Source: Selaginella moellendorffii (lineage: Eukaryota; Streptophyta; Lycopodiopsida; Selaginellales; Selaginellaceae). Taken from it: a DNA stretch of 64,000 nt. The stretch covers positions 1,123,183-1,187,182 of the forward strand of contig NW_003314317.1 in assembly GCF_000143415.4 (NCBI RefSeq), written 5' to 3'. Both the position numbers and the translations under genes were made by a program. The notes under the pieces are model-generated. The model made no database searches, was not told the origin of the DNA, and was given only the letters and a program-made list of their open reading frames with translations. Positions 45,105 to 53,381 of this stretch are shown piece after piece (position 1 is the first letter of the stretch; each line of letters starts with the position of its first letter).

Positions 45105-45202
45105 TCTAGTCTGGCCTCAGCTCCATAGCCAGAGCTTCCGTCTGACTTTGAACTTTCATAATCGCCCTGGATCTCATCATACCTATGACGCGTCCGAGTC
45201 GG

Positions 45203-45288
45203 ATTGATGGCAGAAGAATAGAGAGCACAAGCACCCAAAAGCCTCTCTAGAGCTGGTGGCTGCTGGTGCTCCCTGTCTTCTGTCAACA
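45203..45288 (-). ncRNA. MIR156: MIR156-family hairpin, copy 3
   Basis: The minus-strand 5' arm at 45286-45266 begins UUGACAGAAGACAG and ends GGAGCAC, the miR156 pattern with a CAGGG variant centre. The 3' arm at about 45227-45205 (GTGCTCTCTATTCTTCTG) pairs with it with small bulges, leaving a loop of about 40 bases. In land plants miR156 targets SBP/SPL transcription-factor transcripts. The hairpin lies 98 bases past the stop codon of the convergent beta-helix gene, so transcripts of the two may overlap. Confidence 0.85.
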
Positions 45289-45566
45289 ATAGATCCATAC
45301 CAATTTTTTGCATCTGGAGAGAAAACGAAAGAAAGAAAAAAAAAGGACAAGAAACCTTGACATTCTGAGAAGCGAAAAAACTTATAAGCCGGATAAAGTT
45401 TTAAAGCTTATCTGATATAGTTCACATCGGACCGTCGATGTGTTCCGTCCAGCTTACTTTCCGAGTTTTTGGCTCCAGCATTGAGAATAGTTAGTTGATT
45501 GGCCCAACTCCCAAGGGATCAAAGGACAAGTCGTGGAAACCACTAAAGAGGAAACAACAAAAAAGC

Positions 45567-48500
45567 TCAGACCTCTTTGAAGCGGTCAAAGACTCCGACC
45601 CGGCGCCATCCTGTGAGCTGCCTGTCCTTGCCAATTTTGCTAGCTTCAAAGGTGGACAGAAGACTATTTCCTCTTGCCTGCACAAAAACAAAGTGAGAAA
45701 TGTTTCAATCTCGTCAACACTAGACTAGCCTCCAAGTGATGTCATGGTTGCTGACGATTGATCAAAGTTAAAACTCGTGGTTGCTGCTGCGACAGTACTC
45801 TGCTATTCTGCATTAGCTTCAGTGCTGTTTGTTCTCTGAAAGAAGCTTAAAAAACGCCACCTACAAGCTGCCAGAGGCCCTGCTCTGCAACACCGTAAAA
45901 TCATTTATGTATACCAAAACAAACTCCTCACAAGTCTCTCAGCACATACGGGAGACCGGACGGTCGAGGCAGGTTGATAGGTAACACCCATGGCCATGTG
46001 CAGACGGGACTCCACCAGGCAACTTGCGATTTGAGACAAAAACGGTTCAGCTTCCAGCAAAGAATTGCAATTTAAACATTGTTAACTTACAGACAGGAAG
46101 GCACACTCCGGCTCCGTCTTGCAGACTAAGATAATCAAAAGATAGCCGAGCTGAATGTTTCCGTGATTGTCCTTCCTGCTGGTAAACATCCAGATATTTT
46201 AAACCTGTACGATTTGAACCAAAATGCTCCCACCTTGAGTGGCTGCACGTTGGACATCTTTTCTGGGTACCATGGCAGTCTTTTGCGTAGTCTGAAAAGA
46301 AACGCATCTCAATCATGACTTAGAATTTACCTTGAGCAAGTCCATTTTTTGTGAACACTTTCGTTTTCGGAATAGTTTCGGGGGTAGCTCGCTCCTGATA
46401 TTTCCGAAAGAGAATTCTTATCTGTCATCTTAGAGCTTAGAAGTAGGATTTGATAGCTTGAATTCGAGGTTTGCAGATCTGAACAATATAGCACGATCAC
46501 AAACAAAGAAGGTATAGAAAAAGGACAGCGCTATCTAGCGAAAAGTGCTGCACCTGGAGGCAAGGTTTTGTCTTTTCGATAATCATTTCGATATTATCGT
46601 TGAGCTGCAATTAGTATAATATGGTGTTTTCGAATAATTTCCACTTTCTACAGATTGTACCTTATAGAAAGGCATCACTGATATCAGGAAGCAACATTTG
46701 AATCTCTGTGTGATTTTGAAAAGGAAGTGCACAATATAATTCGACTGAAAACGCTGTTTAATTAAATGAGAAGTTAAGCTGCCCCAACCCATTGTCTCGA
46801 CGAAAAGCAAAAACTGTGTAATCTAGATTGCAAATCTGAGAACTCAATCAGTTTCCAAAATTCTGTCAAAATCAACATAGTAAACTCAGGACTTCATAGC
46901 TTTGTCAATACCAAAATGCAGAAAACCTGGAGCGGTGTAGTTTACAAGTTCGACAGCACCACACCACCGAGTTCATCGATAACAATAATATCAGCAGGAT
47001 CCTAGAACTATGGCAAGCATGACAGTTACGGCAAATCACACCTTTTCCGAGAGTAGTCTTTGTGGATAACTGGATAACCCCGGATAAGATTAGAGAAGTC
47101 CAAATTCCTGATGTGACTGAGCTGCAGAAACATCTCATGAGATCAGAAATAACAGCTGTATATAGCGAAGAGAATTACCACAGGTTCTGCCCGAGTACTT
47201 ATCCAAGAAAGTTTACTCGAAAACTCGTCTGCATATCTAGAACGGATTTCCTGCAAAACGTTTCAAAGTTTGCAAAGGAAAAAAATTGCGTTCTTAGCCA
47301 ATCCAGTTAACTAGATTCCCATACCTTTTTCTTCAAGGCAAAATGCATTACAAGTGAGATTTGAAGCACCACTACGTGTTCAAAAAACGGGACTTACGCT
47401 ACCGATGTTCATCTTAAATGTTGATTCTGAAGACCACTTTAGAGACCTGAATGCAAGAGGAAAACATTGATAGGTAAGATTTTTCTGTAGGCAATGGTGC
47501 ACAGCTAACGAGCTGCTGACTCTGAAATCCGTGTTTGCACGATACTAGTTGCCAGCGAATGTTCAAATATATCTTCGCGTAGAATGCATTTACCTGCAAG
47601 CATTCAGTCAGAAAACTATTATGATAGTGGTCGAATTCTACCGCTCGGTATGTATCTGACCGGAAAAACTCGCAGCTGGTGTAGCAGCAAAGTTAACACA
47701 AGCCTGGCCATGAAGTGACCTGAGATAAATAGTTCTGAGAGAAACAACAGCGAAACTTACAGGTATTTCTGGATCAGTCCGCACCTATCAGCCTTGTTGG
47801 AAAATGTCAATCAATCTGCTTCTCAGCGAATGCCTGAAAGTGAACTTCGAATAGACAGGAAAGAACGCGGGCAATTACGGACAGGGACTCCCGACAGAAG
47901 AAAAAGAGCACGCATCGAGGCTGCAATCAGAGGCAGTGTTCATGCGTGCTCTCTTTCTTCTGTCTAGAGGCCTGCTCGTCGCAAAACGAAACTCCCCTCA
48001 AGAGGCATCCAAGGATGCTCCAATTCCAAATCTGAGAGAGATGTGAGACGGATCATATGAGAACCGAAACCCTACCAGTAAAATTTATTGAAGAGCTCAT
48101 CATTGAAGCAGAAAATACGGTTCAGCTGGGACAGGTCTTCCGCATCGCTCCAAGCAACACTGACCAAAGACTGGTCGATTGCTCTCGGAGAAAAGACGAA
48201 AATATTCCGTACCCTGCGTAATAAAAACTCATTGTCAATATATTATGAAGTTGCTTTACCATGATTAATCCGTCTTCCCTCACGCGATCAAGAGCTTCTG
48301 CGAAAACAATTAGAGCTTCTGACTGAACTGCTCAAGAGCCTCTTGATGTGAATACAATGAAGCGATCACCACTGCTATCAAACTCATTGAATTTTTCTTT
48401 TGTAGATCTATGCCTGCTTCAAGAAACAGTTAGAAACACAAGCTATTGCAAAATAGTTCTGAAATGTAGATTGAGCTGCACAGAATATCAACACCGGATT

Positions 48501-48662
48501 TCACGTTCGTATCTCCTCAGAAAATCTGTCCATATCGTCGGTGATCGCATAAAGTATCGCATACTTGTCCCTGCAGATCACGAAATACATAAAACGTGTG
48601 TACTGGGATCGCCCGCTTTTCGTCATGGCTATTAAACCGCACTCACCGGCCATAGTCTCAAC
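45567..48662 (-). CDS. Unidentified spliced gene, exon-like segments only
   Basis: Several minus-strand open segments bounded by GT-AG sites join in phase. 48662-48505 (MAGECGLIAMTKSGRSQYTR onward) joins 48213-48076 (NIFVFSPRAIDQSLVSVAWS onward). 47250-47179 (EIRSRYADEFSSKLSWIS) joins 47121-47042 (LSHIRNLDFSNLIRGYPVIH). 46428-46331 joins 46291-46234 (LRKRLPWYPEKMSNVQPLK). A final open segment 45677-45573 reads STFEASKIGKDRQLTGWRRV and stops at 45567. The links between these pairs, and the 5' end (possible segments near 49100 and 49400-49550), are not resolved. The peptides are protein-like, but I do not recognise the family. It may be an intact gene with many small exons or a decaying one. 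A MIR156 hairpin lies in the gap 48076-47250. Confidence 0.45.
47891..47968 (-). ncRNA. MIR156: MIR156-family hairpin, copy 2
   Basis: The minus-strand 5' arm at 47966-47946 reads (U)AGACAGAAGAAAG and ends AGAGAGCAC. It equals the canonical miR156 form except for A in place of U at position 2. The 3' arm at 47911-47893 forms a 23-bp stem with a single G-U pair, and the loop is about 30 bases. A 5'-arm mature sequence is normal for MIR156. It is probably intronic to the unresolved minus-strand gene. Confidence 0.88.
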
Positions 48663-49821
48663 CTGTGATCATCTGTCAAGAGCTGTGCTCCAAGTGCCTT
48701 GCACGGCCAATGCTGCGCTGACAATTATACCCTTTGAAACTGTTGCTGGTTGACTGCTGCGTTATGTTGCTCCGAATGCATGTGTGAGGTTTTGACATCC
48801 ACGCAGCAACTGCCAGAAATTGTTAGAAAACGATACGCTTCACTACATAAATATCCATATAACCCTCAGTGGTGTCATTCCTTGTTATCGGTACTACTAT
48901 AGCCGAAAATAGAGAGTAGACTCAGATGGATCGGAAAAGAAAACGCTGCAAAGAAATACAACAAGAAGAAATGTCCCCAGATGAAGATTGCGAATCTGCC
49001 AAGCTACTGAACTCCTACCTGTTGAATCCTTATGTTCGCTTATTTTGCGCTCCACTGGTAACGATAAAACCGATGCTAAGAACGCAGTATTCTCCATCAA
49101 CGGACATATTTACCACAACCTGCATTCAATGGAGGTTAACCTATTAGAGGCAATCAAGTTTGACTTACCCATGGCAATGCTGAAGACGTAAGAAAGCACG
49201 CATATACATACAGTGCGTGTTCAAGAGAAACTTTAGATCTTGATGCGAAAAACATTACTGCAAGCCACATGAACGGCAACGAAAAGCCCCGCATTCTCAT
49301 ATTCAAATATTAGCCCGGCAAACCACACCCGAACTCAGACCAGACAATGCGTGAAATGATCACGTTGCTGACCTTTTGTCATAGATCGATCTGCTCGCCA
49401 TTTGTAGCTCAGGTTTGGTGGCAATCAACACCTTTAGCGCTTTTATCCCTTTCCCTTCACAGTTATTCAAGCCAGAGGCAACATCAAGAGCATACACATT
49501 TGTTAAATTCTTACACAGGCCTCGTTCTTCTTTGCGGATTAATGGAAAATGAATATAGGAAAAAACACTCATGAAAAGTCCTCGCCAAACAAAACGAAAC
49601 TCACCGATTCAACCGCCAGATCGCACGCGACACCGCCCATGTCCCGTGCGTTGAAGCATTTCCTTTGCCACATATTTCACGTACTTGATCCAAACTGACG
49701 AGCAAGCACTTGCAAGAGAGGAAAAAGAAAAGCCTTCAGTGCAACAGTCATAGGATACCTTCCATGCATTCCTCGTGTGTCTTGAAACAGCGCCTAATGA
49801 GAGCGAGGCCTCAGAAGTTGC

Positions 49822-49910
49822 GATATGACAGAAGAAGAAGAGCACGCATGAGTGACACACTAGAACCAACGGCGTGCAGCCAAATGTGCTCTCTTTCTTC
49901 TGTCAAATCA
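49822..49910 (-). ncRNA. MIR156: MIR156-family hairpin, copy 1
   Basis: The minus-strand 5' arm at 49906-49886 begins UUGACAGAAGAAAG and ends AGAGAGCAC, an exact match to a known miR156 family form. The 3' arm at about 49847-49826 (GTGCTCTTCTTCTTCTGTCAT) pairs with it, with a small internal mismatch. The loop is about 38 bases. Confidence 0.93.
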
Positions 49911-50330
49911 GTCTCCTCTAACTGCAAGCAGATCGATTCTCAGCTTCACAAAATCTCGCCAGGAAATTTCTCGTCTTGCTCTTCCACACACCACGCAAAG
50001 AAATCCATCACCAACACCAACACCACACCGCAAGCAGACGCAAGATCCACAAGAAAGAGACCAAGAAATCAGCAGACAGCCGCTGATCCACAAGAATTCG
50101 AGCGCAAACGCCAGGAATCAATACGCGCGACCTGCATTCCACCACAAAATTTCGGTGGCGCAGCAGCGGCGCTGACGATCCCAGCAGCAATAGCGGCGCC
50201 ATACCGGCCAGCGGCGCGGATCTTGCGACTTTGATCGAGGACGATGTGAGAGATGCTCGCGTCGGCGCCCTTCTTTAGCGCAGTTCTTCCCGTCGATAAA
50301 GCCTTTCTCCACTTGCATCACAGAAACCCT

Positions 50331-50598
50331 AGTTTAAAACCCACCGTGTCACACTAACAACCATACATCCCGTTGCGATCTAAGTATATTCTGTCCGGCG
50401 TAATTTGGAGGACTGTCCTTCAAGTGTACATTTTTTCCTTCGCGAAATCCCTGCTTGTACTTGAGGTGTGCTTTCCGCCGTGGAATGGCCAAACGAATTC
50501 CAGCCCTTGGATGCGAGGCATCCAAGGGCGCAATCTATGCTAGATCTGAGTCGTACACGTACACACGGTGGGAGAGTTTGAATTTGAATTAAAACACA
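50331..50598. promoter_or_regulatory. Probable divergent promoter between the MIR156 transcription unit and a PPR gene
   Basis: About 270 bases separate the likely 5' region of the minus-strand unit (T-rich GGGTTTTAAAC near 50330) from the ATG of the PPR gene at 50599. No conserved box can be named with confidence. It is assigned by position only. Confidence 0.3.
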
Positions 50599-53070
50599 AT
50601 GTTTTTAGGGCTGTTGCCCATGCTGGGGCATGGCGGATTGGAGCTCGGGAATCCGGCTCCTGGATCCCGGTACAGGACCCGCGGAGAGATCGCCGTGACG
50701 ATCGGCGCTCTCAAGGTATGCTCGGGGGATTTAGAACGGGGTAAGATGCTTCATCTCGATGCGATCGAGAGTGGGATTCACACGCACCCTCACGTCGCGG
50801 CGGCGCTGGTGAGCATGTATGCGAGGTGTGGGAGCTTGGCGGAGGCGCACAGGGTTTTCGAAGAGATGCCTCGGCGTAATGTGGTCTCTTGGAACGCATT
50901 GATTCAGGGGTATGCCGAGAATGGACAGGAGAATTTGGCTATGGAATCGTTCGTGGTAATGCAGGACAGGGAAGGACTTTGTCCGAATTCTCAGACTTTT
51001 GTGGCGGTTCTCAAGGCTTGCACCAACATGGCAACTAAAGGAGAGAGAGCAGGCGATGGGGTCTCGGTGAAAGAACAGGCTTTAGAGAAGGGGATGGCGC
51101 TTCACTCTCACGCAACAGTCAGTGGATTCGAGTTGAATGAGTTTGTGGCGAACAGTCTTGTGGAGATGTACGCGAAGTCTGGAAGCATGGAGGATGCGAG
51201 CCGAGTTTTCTTCGGGATGAAATCACGGAGCGTCGTTTCGTGGACTGCTATGATACTTGGTTTCGCAGAAAATGGTGAAGAAGAACTTGCTCTGGAGCTG
51301 TTCGACCTCATGCTAGAGACTCAAAGTTGCCGGCCAGATGCGCTTACATTTGTTGCTGCTATCAAGGGCTGCACACGCTTAGCTATCAAGGAAGAAGGGA
51401 GGCTGATCGGGAAGAGCCTTGTCAAAGTCACAAGTCTGGAGAAAGGCAAGATCGTCCACACTAGAGCTAGAAACAGCGGCTGCCAGTCGAGCATTGTTTT
51501 GGAGAGCGCACTTGTGGACATGTACTCGAAGTGTGGCAGCATGGTGGATGCACGAAGGGTCTTTGACAGCGCGAAGTGTCACAACGTTGTGTCCTGGAAC
51601 TCACTGATACAGGGATATGTCGAAAACGGGGAAGAAGATTTGGCTCTTGAGTCACTCCTTCGCATGCAAGCGGAAGAGAACTGTCAGCCAGATGCTCGCA
51701 CGTTTGTCGCAGCTTTTAAAGCATGCGGTGGCTTGGCGGCGAAAGAGAATGGCAAGAAGCTGGACGATCTTCCAAAGCTGGTGAAGGTTCAGTCTCTAGA
51801 GAAAGGCATGGCCTTGCACGCTCGGCTGGCAAAGAGCACTTGCGGCCCGGACGTGTTCCTGACGAATACCTTGGTAGACATGTACGCTCGGTGCAGAAGC
51901 ATGCAAGACTCTCAGAAGGCATTCGATCAAAGTTCCCATCATACTACAGTTTCGTGGAACGCCTTGATTCTTGGATACGCAGAAAACGGGGAAGGCGAAG
52001 CTGCTCTCGAGTTTTTTCAACAAATGTTAGCAGCAGGGGAGTGTCCACCGGATTGTCTCACGTACGTTGCCGCGCTCAAAGCTTGCAACACCGTAGCAGT
52101 GACGGAGAAACAACTTGTAAATGGTAAGCCACATAACTGGAGATCACTTGAGACTAAATTTGCTATCCACTCGCATGCCTGTGCTCACCCTGACGTGTTT
52201 CTCGCCAACACACTTGTGGATGCTTATGCGAGCTCTGGAAACATGTTCGATGCTCGCAGGGTATTCGAGAGTATGAACTTTCGTACTCTTGTTTCCTGGA
52301 ACACTCTATTGCATGCATATGCTGACTGCGGGCAGGTAGAAGAAACTCTGGAGCTGTTTCCTTGGATGAAGAAGGACGGATACAGGCCAGATTGTCGAAC
52401 TTTTGCTGCTCTACTCAAGGCCTGTGGACTCTTGGTGACTTTGAGTATTGGGAAAGCAGTCTACAGAGATATATGCCGAAGTGGTTTCGAGGACGACATG
52501 GTTTTACTCACGGCATCGGTGGACATGTTTGGGAAATGTGGGAGCATGGCCGAGGCACAACATATCTGCGATTCTAGCACAAGTTCTGAAGTTGTGACCG
52601 CACTAGTAGTCGGATACAGTCGACAAGGAGACGTTGGACGTGTTTTGGGCCTGTATCATCAGATGAGGGACGAAGGTGTGAAGATCACCAGTAATTGCTT
52701 CGTGTCAGTTCTCGCTGCATGCAGCCACGGTGGCCTCGTTGAAACCGGCAAGAAGATTTTCCGGACAATGACCTCCCAAGAGTTTGGAATTGTCCCGGGA
52801 ATGGAGCACTACGTCTGTATGGTGGATGTCCTCGGCCGCGCTAATCAACTCGACGAGGCAGTCGAAATGGTGAAGAGGATGCCTTTCGACGCAAACGCCA
52901 TGATCTGGATGACAGTTCTTGCTGCATGCTGCAAGTGGAACAATTTGGAAACTGGAAGGCTGGCCTTCGACAGATTGGTCAGTTTAGATGCAAGCAACGG
53001 AGCAGCTTACACCTTGATGGCCAACCTCTGCAAGAACAGTGATCACCAGGAGCTTTCGAATCACCAGTAG
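50599..53070 (+). CDS. PLS-class pentatricopeptide repeat protein with truncated E region, no DYW domain
   Basis: Intronless, 823 codons, starting at an ATG. Repeats of [33 protein letters not shown] and [15 protein letters not shown] type show alternating P, L and S motifs. Spacers of about 20-30 residues, often ending [11 protein letters not shown], separate triplets. Near the end [20 protein letters not shown] and [20 protein letters not shown] mark the last S motif and the start of the E motif. The protein stops at [12 protein letters not shown], before any complete E/E+ or DYW region. The N-terminus ([17 protein letters not shown]) could be an organelle-targeting peptide but is not typical. 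It is expected to be a sequence-specific organellar RNA-binding protein; if it edits RNA it would need a DYW partner. Its last codons are read from sequence that is antisense to the DYW tail of the neighbour. Confidence 0.9.
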   Translation: MFLGLLPMLGHGGLELGNPAPGSRYRTRGEIAVTIGALKVCSGDLERGKMLHLDAIESGIHTHPHVAAALVSMYARCGSLAEAHRVFEEMPRRNVVSWNALIQGYAENGQENLAMESFVVMQDREGLCPNSQTFVAVLKACTNMATKGERAGDGVSVKEQALEKGMALHSHATVSGFELNEFVANSLVEMYAKSGSMEDASRVFFGMKSRSVVSWTAMILGFAENGEEELALELFDLMLETQSCRPDALTFVAAIKGCTRLAIKEEGRLIGKSLVKVTSLEKGKIVHTRARNSGCQSSIVLESALVDMYSKCGSMVDARRVFDSAKCHNVVSWNSLIQGYVENGEEDLALESLLRMQAEENCQPDARTFVAAFKACGGLAAKENGKKLDDLPKLVKVQSLEKGMALHARLAKSTCGPDVFLTNTLVDMYARCRSMQDSQKAFDQSSHHTTVSWNALILGYAENGEGEAALEFFQQMLAAGECPPDCLTYVAALKACNTVAVTEKQLVNGKPHNWRSLETKFAIHSHACAHPDVFLANTLVDAYASSGNMFDARRVFESMNFRTLVSWNTLLHAYADCGQVEETLELFPWMKKDGYRPDCRTFAALLKACGLLVTLSIGKAVYRDICRSGFEDDMVLLTASVDMFGKCGSMAEAQHICDSSTSSEVVTALVVGYSRQGDVGRVLGLYHQMRDEGVKITSNCFVSVLAACSHGGLVETGKKIFRTMTSQEFGIVPGMEHYVCMVDVLGRANQLDEAVEMVKRMPFDANAMIWMTVLAACCKWNNLETGRLAFDRLVSLDASNGAAYTLMANLCKNSDHQELSNHQ

Positions 53071-53381
53071 TCACCGCAAGAACAGGTACCATTCTCAAAG
53101 TTATGGAACCTGTATCCATCACGAACTATGATTTCTCGCTGCAGCAACTTGGAGAAACTTGGTAGCTGGAAGGCTGGCCTTCGACAGATTGGTCAGTTTA
53201 GATGCAAGCAACGGAGCAACTTACACCTTGATGGCCAACCTCTGCAAGAACAGTGATCACCAGGAGCTTTCGAATCACCAGTAGTCACCGCAAGAACAGG
53301 TACCGTTCTCAAAGTTATGGAACCTGTATCCATCACGAACTATGATTTCTCGCTGCAGCAACTTGGACAGAAACTTGGTAG
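52952..53381. repeat. Tandem duplication of the junction between two convergent PPR genes
   Basis: 52952-53165 (214 bp) and 53166-53381 (216 bp) differ by two substitutions and a 2-base indel. Each copy contains the end of the plus-strand PPR gene together with the antisense of the DYW tail of the minus-strand gene. The plus gene ends in copy 1 and the minus gene in copy 2. Confidence 0.95.

Noticed and set aside
49710-50234. 174-codon plus-strand frame
   Set aside because: It runs antisense through a MIR156 hairpin and has no recognisable domain. Low-complexity Ser/Thr/Pro-rich content suggests chance.
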